Below are positions 6,403 through 14,078 of a stretch of 17,701 nucleotides of DNA, in pieces. The notes below the pieces were generated by a model. That model made no database searches. It saw only the letters and a program-made list of their open reading frames with translations, and was not told where the DNA came from. This DNA comes from Ancylobacter novellus (GTDB lineage Bacteria > Pseudomonadota > Alphaproteobacteria > Rhizobiales > Xanthobacteraceae). The stretch lies in the NCBI GenBank assembly GCA_003241485.1, contig QFQD01000072.1, positions 1 to 17,701 of the forward strand, read 5' to 3'. Positions within the stretch are counted from its first letter, which is position 1. The number at the start of each line of letters is the position of its first letter. The position numbers and the translations under genes are program-made.

Positions 6403-7140
6403 CTACCTGACCAAAACGCCTCGTGGGGGCGCGGGCCGGTTCACCACAAGGGAAGCGAGCAGCACATGCCGCGTACCCTCGATGTGATCGATTATGGCCG
6501 CGCGCGCCGCCGCGGCGTCGCGTTTTTCGAGCGACGCGACGATGTCGAGATGGCTAGCATACTGCACGGGATAGGCCGTCGTCGCCTGAGCCTCGATATA
6601 AAAGAAGCGCTCGAGCTCGTTTAGCATCTGGACGACTGAACGGTGCAGGCGCGTGTTGCGCGCCGCGATCGCCAGGCGCTCGTGGAACATGTTGTTCACG
6701 TTGTTGGAGCGGTCCGGCTCCACCCGGTAGACGGCATCGGAAATCGAACGCGCGATGGTTTGAAGCTCGTCGATGTCCTGTTGCGTCGCCCTCTGCACGG
6801 CAAGGTCCATCGCCCCGGCTTCCAGCACGATGCGCATCTCGAAGATCTCGTTGATATCGGAGATCTTGACCGGCTCGATTATATAGCCGCGGCGCGGATA
6901 GGCCTTTACCAACCCCTCGAACTGCAGCCGCATCAGGGCCTCGCGCACCGGCGTCTTACTCATCGCGAAGCGCTCGGCAATGTCGAGCTCGGTGAACTCG
7001 AGGCCGGGCGCCAGAGCGCACTCCATGATCTCCTTGCGGATGATGCGATAGGCCTGATCGGTCAGCGACACCTTGCTGCTCCGCGGCCGGCTGCCTTCCA
7101 TTTCCAATGAACCGTCCACTACCCGCCGCTCCGTCATCAT
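6403..7140 (-). CDS. GntR-family transcriptional regulator, FadR subfamily with FCD domain
   Basis: A 245-residue regulator of normal family length. The winged helix-turn-helix lies at about 24-90, with the hallmark ELDIAERFAMSKTPVREAL segment and LVKAYPRRGY wing. A C-terminal all-helical FCD ligand domain follows (about 96-232). Three His typical of the FCD metal/ligand site are present (153 in NNMFHERL, 197 in ASHLD, 219 in IIDHIEG). The usual Asp four residues before the first His is Asn149. It is divergent from the ABC transporter operon with a 135-base gap, so it very probably represses that operon and possibly itself, with release by the transported compound or a breakdown product. Two Met codons start the ORF; an ATG at residue 14 is a possible alternative. 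The effector cannot be told from sequence. Confidence 0.92.
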   Translation of the reverse strand: MMTERRVVDGSLEMEGSRPRSSKVSLTDQAYRIIRKEIMECALAPGLEFTELDIAERFAMSKTPVREALMRLQFEGLVKAYPRRGYIIEPVKISDINEIFEMRIVLEAGAMDLAVQRATQQDIDELQTIARSISDAVYRVEPDRSNNVNNMFHERLAIAARNTRLHRSVVQMLNELERFFYIEAQATTAYPVQYASHLDIVASLEKRDAAAARAAIIDHIEGTRHVLLASLVVNRPAPPRGVLVR

Positions 7141-7198
7141 TTGTAGCCTAACCCGAACGGGCGCCTCAAGAAGATGCCTCGCCGCACAAAAAATAGGC

Positions 7199-7226
7199 TT
7201 GCGCCCTGAAGGGCAGTCAATAACAT
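7199..7226 (+). promoter_or_regulatory. Candidate promoter of the transporter operon
   Basis: TTGCGC (7199-7204) and TAACAT (7221-7226) are separated by 16 bases and lie just upstream of the palindromic block at 7231-7249. A repressor bound there would block the start region. The hexamers are imperfect, and AT-rich alternatives such as TAATAT (7233-7238) exist, so this is tentative. Confidence 0.25.
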
Positions 7227-7230
7227 ACTT

Positions 7231-7249
7231 CGTAATATATTACGTAATA
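7231..7249. promoter_or_regulatory. Overlapping palindromes, candidate GntR operator
   Basis: CGTAATATATTACG (7231-7244) is a perfect 14-base palindrome. It overlaps a second perfect palindrome, TATTACGTAATA (7238-7249). They sit in an AT-rich island within GC-rich DNA, between the divergent GntR gene and the ABC operon. FadR-type GntR regulators bind short palindromes in exactly this position. The overlap could let two dimers bind on neighbouring faces. Operator function is inferred. Confidence 0.5.
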
Positions 7250-7275
7250 GATCATATCTCGCAACCGGGCGCGCC

Positions 7276-8259
7276 ATGGCGGCAACCTCGCGCCGGAGAG
7301 CAGCGGAGAGCCGCGTGGGCAGCTACGTGATCAGACAGGCATGTCTTTCGGTCGGTGTCCTGTTGACCGCGATCATCATCCTGTTCTGCCTCATCTATCT
7401 GGTTCCTGGTGATCCCGCGACGATCGCCCTGGGCCCGCGCGCCAGCGCCGAGCAGAAGGACGTGTTCCGGCAGCAGATGGGCCTCGACCGGCCGATCCCG
7501 GTTCAAGCGGTTCGCTTTGTCGGCAATCTTCTACAGGGTGACCTCGGCACCGACCTTTTGACCCGCCAACCCGTGCTCACTCTGGTAGCAAGCGCCTTGC
7601 CGAAAACCGTCACGCTGGCGCTGGTCGGGCTGAGCTGGGCGCTGATCGTCGCCGTACCGCTGGGCTGCCTTGCCGCGTTCAGGCCAAATGGCTGGATGGA
7701 CCGGCTGATCGGCCTGTTCTCCACCAGCGTCATCGCCCTGCCCTCCTTCCTGCTGGCGATCTATTCGCTGATCCTCTTCGCGGTGATGTTGCGCTGGCTG
7801 CCTGCGATGGGAGCGGGGGAACCCGGCGACCTTCCGGACGAGATCGCCCATCTGATATTGCCGGCCTTTGCGGTCGGCCTTGGCTGGGTCGGGTACATCG
7901 CCCGCCTCATCCGCGCCTCGCTGCTGGAGACGCTGCAGGAAAACCACATCCGCACCTACCGGGCGTTCGGGGTGTCCGACCTGCGCGTGACACTGCGCTT
8001 CGCGCTGCCCATCGCCCTCATCCCGGTGGTCGCGGTGATCGGGGTGGGCCTCGGCAACCTGCTGTCGGGGGCGGTGCTGGTGGAAGTGGTGTTCTCGCGA
8101 CCCGGCCTCGGCTCTCTCGCACTGCAGGCGGTCACTTCCCGCAATTCGCCGGTGCTTGTGGGAACGGTTCTGGTGACGACGCTGCTCTATGTCGCGGCCA
8201 ATTTCACCACCGATCTCGTCGCAGCCCTGCTCGACCCTCGCATCCGCAAGGAGGGGTGA
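7276..8259 (+). CDS. Oligopeptide/dipeptide-type ABC transporter permease (DppB-like)
   Basis: A 327-residue inner-membrane permease of the BPD_transp_1 family. The first helix (about 19-43) ends in YLVPGDPA, the standard N-terminal feature of DppB/OppB proteins. It is followed by the periplasmic segment with MGLDRPIPVQ and GDLGTDLLTRQPV, then five further helices. The cytoplasmic EAA-type coupling loop is TYRAFGVSDLRVTLRFALP (about 233-251). First gene of the uptake operon and divergent from the GntR regulator. The start is uncertain: ATG at 7276 has no clear ribosome binding site, while GTG at 7315 (residue 14) has GGAGAG close upstream. The stop TGA lies within the Shine-Dalgarno region of the next gene. 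Confidence 0.92.
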   Translation: MAATSRRRAAESRVGSYVIRQACLSVGVLLTAIIILFCLIYLVPGDPATIALGPRASAEQKDVFRQQMGLDRPIPVQAVRFVGNLLQGDLGTDLLTRQPVLTLVASALPKTVTLALVGLSWALIVAVPLGCLAAFRPNGWMDRLIGLFSTSVIALPSFLLAIYSLILFAVMLRWLPAMGAGEPGDLPDEIAHLILPAFAVGLGWVGYIARLIRASLLETLQENHIRTYRAFGVSDLRVTLRFALPIALIPVVAVIGVGLGNLLSGAVLVEVVFSRPGLGSLALQAVTSRNSPVLVGTVLVTTLLYVAANFTTDLVAALLDPRIRKEG

Positions 8260-8261
8260 GC

Positions 8262-9164
8262 ATGGCCATGATCACTGAAGCAACGCCTGCAATCGGGACG
8301 GAAAGGCCCGCCGCACGGCATCCCTTCATCGCCACTCTCCGGCGCTTTCTGACCAATCCTGTCGGCGTCATCGCCCTCACCGCGGTGCTGGGGCTTGTCG
8401 CCTGTGCCCTCTTCGCGCCGTGGATCGCGCCTTACGACCCGGTGAAGATCGCCCCCCGCATCCGCTTCCAGGAGCCGTCCTGGGAACACTGGCTCGGCAC
8501 CGACCAGCTCGGCCGCGATGTGCTCTCGCGGGTGATCTACGGCACCGGTGTCGCCCTCAAGGTGGCGCTGTCGGGCACGCTGGCGGCGCTGCTGCTCGGC
8601 GGCACGCTAGGCATTCTCGGCGGGCTCAGCCGCGGATGGCTCGATGGCCTGCTGCTGCTCCTCTGCGACGCAACGCGTTCACTGCCGCTGATCTTGTTCG
8701 CGCTGGCCATCGTGGCGATCTACGGACCGAGCCTGGCGACGCTGATCGCCATCATAGCCTTCTCGATGGCGCCCGGCTATTTCCGCGTGGTGCGTAACCA
8801 GGTGCTGGTCCTCGGCAGCATGGACTTCATCGTGGCCGCCCATACCATGGGGGCCTCGCGGCTACGCATCGCGCTCACCCATCTGGTGCCCAACCTACTC
8901 GGCCCGATCGTCGTGCTGATCGCCATGGATATCCCAGCGGTCATTGGCATCGAATCCGGTCTGTCCTTTCTCGGCCAGGGAATCCAGCCACCGGACCCCA
9001 GCTGGGGAACCATGCTGAGCGATGGCTACAGCTTCATTCGTCAGGCGCCGCATCTCGCCCTTGCCGCCGGCCTGCCGATCGTCGTGTCGACCATCGCTTT
9101 CACCTTTCTCGGCGAGGCGCTGCGCGACCTGCTCGACCCCAAGATGGTGCGGGGTCGCGGATGA
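8262..9164 (+). CDS. Oligopeptide/dipeptide-type ABC transporter permease (DppC-like)
   Basis: A 300-residue permease partner of the upstream DppB-like protein. The OppC-type N-terminal domain has a first helix (about 35-56) and then the family motif HWLGTDQLGRDVLSR. The coupling loop is AAHTMGASRLRIALTHLVPN. The C-terminal SFLGQGIQPPDPSWG is typical of DppC/OppC. I chose ATG at 8262 because AGGAGG (8249-8254) lies 7 bases upstream; a GTG at 8256 would overlap that site. The gene ends in an ATGA overlap with the ATPase gene, so expression is coupled. Confidence 0.92.
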   Translation: MAMITEATPAIGTERPAARHPFIATLRRFLTNPVGVIALTAVLGLVACALFAPWIAPYDPVKIAPRIRFQEPSWEHWLGTDQLGRDVLSRVIYGTGVALKVALSGTLAALLLGGTLGILGGLSRGWLDGLLLLLCDATRSLPLILFALAIVAIYGPSLATLIAIIAFSMAPGYFRVVRNQVLVLGSMDFIVAAHTMGASRLRIALTHLVPNLLGPIVVLIAMDIPAVIGIESGLSFLGQGIQPPDPSWGTMLSDGYSFIRQAPHLALAAGLPIVVSTIAFTFLGEALRDLLDPKMVRGRG

Positions 9165-10129
9165 TGGGTGCCATTATCGACCTCGACGATGTCTCGATCA
9201 CCTATGGCGGCGATCGCGGCATGGTGCCGGCGGTACGGGGGATCACCCTCACCCTGCAGCGGGGGCGTATTCTCGGCCTGGTCGGCGAAAGCGGCTCAGG
9301 CAAATCGAGCCTGGTCGGCGCCCTGCTGGCGCTGCTGCCGAAAAGCGCCTCGGTGAAGGGGCGCGTCACGATCGACGGGCGCGACCTCTATGCGCTGAGT
9401 GAGCGCGAGCGGCGCGCCATGCGGGGCCGCGAGGTCGCGACCGTCTCGCAGGACCCGTTCACAGCGCTCAACCCGGTGGTGCGCATCGGCACGCAGCTCG
9501 TCGAGTTCCAGCATTGGCTGCCAAACCTGTCCCGCGCCCAGAAGCTCGCCCGCGCGGGCGCCATGCTGGAGCGCGTGGACATTGCCGATCCGGCGACGCG
9601 CCTGCGCCAATATCCGCATCAATTGTCAGGCGGGCTGCGCCAGCGCATCGCCATCGCCGGGGCCCTGCTCGTCAACCCGAAGCTGCTGATCGCGGATGAG
9701 CCGACCACCGCGCTCGACGCGACCACCGAGGCGGAGGTCATTGAGTTGATCCGCGAACTACGCGGCGAGGTGGACGGCTCCATCGTGCTGGTGACGCACG
9801 ACATGGGTGTGGTCGGCCAGCTCTGCGACGACGTCGCCGTGATGTATGCCGGCGAACTGGTGGAGAGTGGGCCTGTCGACGCCGTGCTGGGCCATCCGCG
9901 CCATCCCTATACGCGGGCCCTGCTCGCCTGCGATCCGGCGCGGATCGCCACTGCCTCGCGCCATCTGCCGACCATTGCCGGCACGGTGCCCAGTCCGACA
10001 AATCTGCCGGAGGGCTGCATCTTCGCCGCCCGCTGCGAGGAGGCGATGCCCCTCTGTCGGGAGGTCCGGCCGCGCCTCGCCGCGGCGGGGGCCGCGCGCG
10101 TGGCCTGTCATCTCGCGAGCCCGTCATGA
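9161..10129 (+). CDS. Oligopeptide/dipeptide-type ABC transporter ATPase (DppD-like)
   Basis: A 322-residue ATP-binding subunit. Walker A GESGSGKS (42-49), Q-loop SQDP (96-99), signature LSGGLRQR (155-162), Walker B LLIADEP (175-181) and switch His213 (VTHD) are all intact. The C-terminal oligopeptide_ABC_C extension has the usual cysteine pattern (Cys286, Cys292, Cys299, Cys316), which in this family can hold an iron-sulfur cluster. Both ends overlap neighbours by ATGA (permease gene upstream, second ATPase gene downstream), so the three proteins are made together and form a heterodimeric ATPase pair with the next product. Confidence 0.94.
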   Translation: MMGAIIDLDDVSITYGGDRGMVPAVRGITLTLQRGRILGLVGESGSGKSSLVGALLALLPKSASVKGRVTIDGRDLYALSERERRAMRGREVATVSQDPFTALNPVVRIGTQLVEFQHWLPNLSRAQKLARAGAMLERVDIADPATRLRQYPHQLSGGLRQRIAIAGALLVNPKLLIADEPTTALDATTEAEVIELIRELRGEVDGSIVLVTHDMGVVGQLCDDVAVMYAGELVESGPVDAVLGHPRHPYTRALLACDPARIATASRHLPTIAGTVPSPTNLPEGCIFAARCEEAMPLCREVRPRLAAAGAARVACHLASPS

Positions 10130-11148
10130 CGCCGCTGCTTGAGGTCAACGATCTGGTCGTGCGCTACCCCGCCGCGTCGCTGTTCGGCCGGCTGCGCGGC
10201 GAGGCGCGCGAGGTCACCGTGCTCGACGGGGTCAGCCTGACGCTTGGACAGGGGGAGACGCTCGGTCTCGTCGGTGAGAGCGGCAGCGGCAAGACGACGC
10301 TCGGGCGCGCAATAGGCGGCATGACGCCGATGGCCTCCGGCTCGGTCACGCTCGCCGGCCTCAGCGCCACGGGGGACAGGGACGTCTTCTGGGGGGAGAT
10401 GCGCCGCAATGTCGGCTTCATGTTCCAGGACCCCATGGCCGCGCTCGATCCGCGCATGCGCCTCGCTGCCTCCATCACCGAGCCGCTCGCGGTGCATGGC
10501 GTCGGCCGGGCCGAACGCCGCCGGCGGGCGGGCGAACTGCTCGCCGAGGTCGGACTGTCCGCGGATTTCGACGAGCGGTTCCCGCACCAGATCTCCGGCG
10601 GGCAGGCCCGCCGCGTGACCGTCGCGCGGGCGCTGTCGCTGCGCCCGAAGCTGGTCATCGCCGACGAGCCGACCGCCGGGCTCGACCTCTCCGTTCAGGG
10701 CGAACTGCTCAACCTTTTAAACGCCATACAGGTCGCCACCTCGGTGAGCTTCTTGTTCATCACCCATAATCTGGCGGTCGCGCGCCACGTCACCGACCGC
10801 GTCGCGGTGATGTATCTGGGGCGCATCGTCGAGAGCGCCCGCACGGCCGATCTGTTCGCGCAGCCAGGCCATCCCTATACCCGCGCGCTGCTCTCCGCCC
10901 ATGGGGGCGCCGGCGCGGCGATCAAGCTCAAGGGAGAGATTCCCAGCCTGAAACGCCGCCCGCCGGGCTGCGAGTTTCACACGCGCTGCCCGCTTGCAGT
11001 CGACATCTGCCGCCGCGAAGCACCCGCCGAGCAGTTGATTGGCCCGCAACACCCGGTGCGTTGCCACTTTCCGCTGGCCCCGGCCGGCGGCGCGCATTCC
11101 GCTCCCCTGCCCCCCGTCCTTCCCAAAACCGCAAGGAACCAGCCATGA
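10126..11148 (+). CDS. Oligopeptide/dipeptide-type ABC transporter ATPase (DppF-like)
   Basis: A 340-residue ATP-binding subunit. Walker A GESGSGKT (50-57), Q-loop FQDPMAALDPR (100-110), signature ISGGQARR (156-163), Walker B LVIADEP (176-182) and switch His214 (ITHN) are present. The C-terminal extension keeps Cys282, Cys288, Cys295 and Cys313 (GCEFHTRCP and following). The last 20 or so residues are alanine/proline-rich and family-atypical. The N-terminal insert VRYPAASLFGRLRGEAREV before the first strand is the usual DppF feature. It overlaps the DppD-like gene and the binding-protein gene by ATGA at both ends. Confidence 0.94.
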   Translation: MTPLLEVNDLVVRYPAASLFGRLRGEAREVTVLDGVSLTLGQGETLGLVGESGSGKTTLGRAIGGMTPMASGSVTLAGLSATGDRDVFWGEMRRNVGFMFQDPMAALDPRMRLAASITEPLAVHGVGRAERRRRAGELLAEVGLSADFDERFPHQISGGQARRVTVARALSLRPKLVIADEPTAGLDLSVQGELLNLLNAIQVATSVSFLFITHNLAVARHVTDRVAVMYLGRIVESARTADLFAQPGHPYTRALLSAHGGAGAAIKLKGEIPSLKRRPPGCEFHTRCPLAVDICRREAPAEQLIGPQHPVRCHFPLAPAGGAHSAPLPPVLPKTARNQP

Positions 11149-12707
11149 CGTCGCCCAGCCTCAATCGCCGGCAAATGTTGCAGACACTGAGCGCGGCCAC
11201 GTTTGGCGCGGTCGGCGCCAGCGTCTTCAGCCCCGGTGCGTCCTTCGCCATCGAAGGCAAGACGCTGAAGATCCGCAACGACGGCGATATCCGCAATCTC
11301 GACCCCGCGACGCGCGGCGGCTGGTACGACGAGACGGTGATGTTCGCCATCTTCTCAGGCCTAGTGCGGTTCAAGGCCGGCGACGAATGGGGCTGGCAGC
11401 TCGACGGTGCCGCGAGCATCGATGGCTCGACCCCCCTGGCCGTCCACTTCAAGCTCACGCCAGGGCTGAAATGGACGAATGGCTATGGCGAGGTCACCTC
11501 GGAAGACGTGAAGTACTCTTATGAGCGCTTTGCCGATCCGAAGGTGAACGCGGTTTATGCCTCGGACTGGGCCGCGCTAGACCGTGTCGAGATCACCGAC
11601 AAATATTCCGGCGTGATTCACCTCAAGCGGCCGTTCGTGCCGCTTTTCACCAGCACCCTGCCGCATGCCTCGGGGCTGATCGTGTGCAAGGCGGCGGTCG
11701 AGAAGAATGGCGGCGTCATCGGCACCGACCCGCTCGCCACCTCCGGCCCCTACATGCTGTCCAAATGGCAGCCCAAGGAGCGCATCACCCTCACCCGCAA
11801 CCCGGACTGGCCGGGCCCGAAGCCCTATTTCGACGAGATCCAGCTGTACCCGATCGCCGACAAGGTTGCAGCCGAGACCGCCTTCGATGCAGGCGACCTC
11901 GACGTGACGCAGATCAACATCTCCTCCATCGCCGAGCGCAAGAAGAAGGACACGGCCACCCTCACCGTGAAGCCCGCCCTCGCCTATACCTGGATGGGCA
12001 TCAACGTCGAAAATCCGAAGTTCACCGATATCAAGGTGCGGCGCGCCATTCAGCGCGCGATCAACGTGCCCGAGGTGATTGAGGCGACCTTCGGCGGCGC
12101 GGTGCAGCCGGCCTTCGGCATCGTCCCACCGCCTCTGCTGGGTGCCCGCGACAAGCTGCTCTACCCCTATGATCCGGCAGCAGCAAAGGCGCTGCTGAAG
12201 GAGGCCGGCATCTCCGACCTCAAGATCAAGGTCGAATTTGGCACGGATGCGGACCTGCTTGTCGCCGCGCAGGTGATGCAGGCGCAACTCGCGGAAGTCG
12301 GCGTCACGCTCGAGGTCCGACAGATGGACAGCGCCACACTGACCGCCCAGCAGCAGGACACCAAGGGCGGCACGTGGAAGGACATCGAGATGTTCTTCAT
12401 CACTTTCACCACCGCGCCGGACCCGAGCTGGGTGACCGAATGGTTCAAATGCGACCAGGTGGGGGTGTGGAACTTCCAACGCACCTGCGATGCCGGATGG
12501 GACGCGGCGAACGCCAAGGCCGCCGAGGAGCCGGACGCCGCCAAGCGCGCGGCGATGTATGTCGACCTGCAAGACAAGCTCGAGGAAACCGGCGCCTATG
12601 TCTTCCTCTATCACGGCGTGAATGCCTGGGCGTCGCCCAAGACGCTCAGCGGCGCGTGGACACCGGACGGCCAGTGGGCGCTGCTGCGCGACATGTCCGT
12701 GAAATGA
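11145..12707 (+). CDS. Family 5 solute-binding protein, Tat-exported (peptide-type ABC transporter)
   Basis: A 520-residue periplasmic ligand-binding protein of the SBP_bac_5 family. The N-terminus has a twin-arginine signal (NRRQMLQ at 7-13), a weakly hydrophobic stretch and a likely cut after SFA (about residue 38). A Tat signal implies folding before export. The mature part has the expected landmarks: the LDPATRGGW region near the start, GDEWGWQLDGAASIDGS, the SEDVKYSYERF helix, and GTDPLATSGPYMLSKWQPKE. The longer upstream reading (from 11061) is rejected because ATG 11145 has AAGGA 7 bases before it and an ATGA overlap with the ATPase gene. Ligand class is unknown; peptides, opines, nickel chelates and sugars are all transported by this family. 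A strong hairpin follows the stop. Confidence 0.93.
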   Translation: MTSPSLNRRQMLQTLSAATFGAVGASVFSPGASFAIEGKTLKIRNDGDIRNLDPATRGGWYDETVMFAIFSGLVRFKAGDEWGWQLDGAASIDGSTPLAVHFKLTPGLKWTNGYGEVTSEDVKYSYERFADPKVNAVYASDWAALDRVEITDKYSGVIHLKRPFVPLFTSTLPHASGLIVCKAAVEKNGGVIGTDPLATSGPYMLSKWQPKERITLTRNPDWPGPKPYFDEIQLYPIADKVAAETAFDAGDLDVTQINISSIAERKKKDTATLTVKPALAYTWMGINVENPKFTDIKVRRAIQRAINVPEVIEATFGGAVQPAFGIVPPPLLGARDKLLYPYDPAAAKALLKEAGISDLKIKVEFGTDADLLVAAQVMQAQLAEVGVTLEVRQMDSATLTAQQQDTKGGTWKDIEMFFITFTTAPDPSWVTEWFKCDQVGVWNFQRTCDAGWDAANAKAAEEPDAAKRAAMYVDLQDKLEETGAYVFLYHGVNAWASPKTLSGAWTPDGQWALLRDMSVK

Positions 12708-12740
12708 TCCTGTTCCCCGACGACAGACGGTCGGGATCGC

Positions 12741-12770
12741 CCCGGCGTTCGGCTCGTGCCGGACGCCGGG
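12741..12770 (+). terminator. Strong stem-loop after the binding-protein gene
   Basis: CCCGGCGTTCGGC (12741-12753) and GCCGGACGCCGGG (12758-12770) pair over 13 positions with one G-T wobble and a 4-base TCGT loop. No T-run follows, so it is not a classic intrinsic terminator. Hairpins here commonly protect the binding-protein mRNA from 3' decay or partly stop transcription, giving more binding protein than the downstream MFS and hydrolase. The 82-base gap to the MFS gene is the largest inside the operon. Confidence 0.65.
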
Positions 12771-12789
12771 CGTCATAGGCGTTGCCTGC

Positions 12790-14067
12790 ATGAGTTCTGC
12801 GATTCAACAAGCGCCAGCCCCCCATTGGCGGCAACGCGCGGGCCGCGCGCTGCGCAACCCGCTCTACCGGCGCTATTTCCTGGCACAGATACCGCTCGTG
12901 GTCGGCTCCTGGATTCACTCCATCGCCATCGGCTGGCTGATGTGGCGGCTGAGCGCGTCGCCGTGGCTGCTCGGACTGCTGGCCTTGTGCGATCTCGGCC
13001 CCACCTTTCTCCTCGGCCCCATTGCCGGCACGGTCAGCGACCGGCTGGACCGGCGCAAGCTGTTGGTGTGCACGCAGGCCGCCTTCATCGTCATCGTCTC
13101 GCTGCTCGGCTTTCTCACCCTGACCGATCAGGTGACGGTGGCAACCGTAATGCTGCTCACCCTGTCGCTCGGCATAGTCGCAGCCTTCGACAGCCCGACA
13201 CGGCAGGCCTTCGTCGCCGAACTGGTGGGCCTCGACGACCTGCGCAACGCGATCGCCCTCAACTCCATGCTTTTCAACGCCGCGCGGCTGATCGGCCCCG
13301 CCGCCGGCGGCGCCATCGTCGCGAGCTTTGGCGAAGGCTGGTGCTTCGTGCTCAAGGCCTTCGCCTATGTGTCGATGCTGGTCATGCTGATGACCATCAA
13401 GGCACCATCGCTGATCCGCCGCGCGCGCGAACCATTCCTTACGGAAATGCGGCGCGGGCTGGATTTCGTGCGCAGAAGGCCAGCGCAGGCGCGGATTCTG
13501 ATCCTCGTCGGCGCCTGCAGCTTCACCAGCGTGCCCTATTTCTCTTTCCTGCCGGTGCTAGCCGACAAGATGCTCGGTTCCGACGCGGCGGTGGCGGGAC
13601 TGTTGATGAGCCTGACAGGCGTCGGCGCTGTGGCCGCCGCGATCCTGCTGACCGTATTCGACAGGCTCTCCATCCTGCGTCTTTATCCCGGCTGGTCGGC
13701 CCTGCTGCTGGGCCTCACTCAGATTGGCATCGGCCTGTCCAGTAGCCTGCCGCTGACGGCGGTCCTCGCCGTGCCGATGGGATTTGCCATCCTGTCGCAG
13801 AACCTCGCCTCGAACTCGCTGCTCCAGCAGTTCACGCCTCCGGCCTATCGCGGCCGCGTAATGGCGATGTACGCGATGATGATGCTCGGCACGGTGCCGT
13901 TCGGCTCGCTGATCGTCGGCGCCATCGGCGACTGGCTCGGCATGCCGTTCGCCTTCATTGCCGGCGGACTCCTCTGCGCCGCCACGGCCTTCGTCCTCGT
14001 GATGTTGCCCGAAAGACCCGATGAAGCAACACCGGGCGAACTCCAATCCAGCCTCCAGAAGACGTGA
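12790..14067 (+). CDS. MFS transporter, MFS_3 (enterobactin exporter-like) group
   Basis: A 425-residue inner-membrane protein with about 12 predicted helices. It shows the MFS motif GTVSDRLDRRKLL (80-92) between helices 2 and 3. The MFS_3 hallmarks DSPTRQAFVAELV (134-146) and NAARLIGPAAGG (163-174) follow, with a basic central loop (about 209-235) and a second-half YRGRVMAMYAMMMLG motif. The closest known group exports siderophores and drugs, so outward transport is likely. It is placed between the binding protein and the hydrolase and ends with a GTGA-type overlap to the hydrolase region, so it seems to be part of the same operon. The ribosome binding site before the ATG is weak. A role in exporting a hydrolysis product or protecting the cell is inference. 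Confidence 0.85.
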   Translation: MSSAIQQAPAPHWRQRAGRALRNPLYRRYFLAQIPLVVGSWIHSIAIGWLMWRLSASPWLLGLLALCDLGPTFLLGPIAGTVSDRLDRRKLLVCTQAAFIVIVSLLGFLTLTDQVTVATVMLLTLSLGIVAAFDSPTRQAFVAELVGLDDLRNAIALNSMLFNAARLIGPAAGGAIVASFGEGWCFVLKAFAYVSMLVMLMTIKAPSLIRRAREPFLTEMRRGLDFVRRRPAQARILILVGACSFTSVPYFSFLPVLADKMLGSDAAVAGLLMSLTGVGAVAAAILLTVFDRLSILRLYPGWSALLLGLTQIGIGLSSSLPLTAVLAVPMGFAILSQNLASNSLLQQFTPPAYRGRVMAMYAMMMLGTVPFGSLIVGAIGDWLGMPFAFIAGGLLCAATAFVLVMLPERPDEATPGELQSSLQKT

Positions 14068-14078
14068 AGGACTCCCTC

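Noticed and set aside
11061..11144. Upstream start for the solute-binding protein
   Set aside because: It would put 28 non-signal residues before the Tat signal and overlap the ATPase gene by 88 bases. ATG 11145 has AAGGA and an ATGA junction.
11577..12791. Minus-strand ORF of 404 codons
   Set aside because: Antisense shadow of the binding-protein gene caused by high third-position GC.
12756..13745. Plus-strand ORF of 329 codons
   Set aside because: An out-of-frame, Arg/Ala-rich shadow of the MFS gene, whose own frame shows clear MFS_3 motifs and helices.
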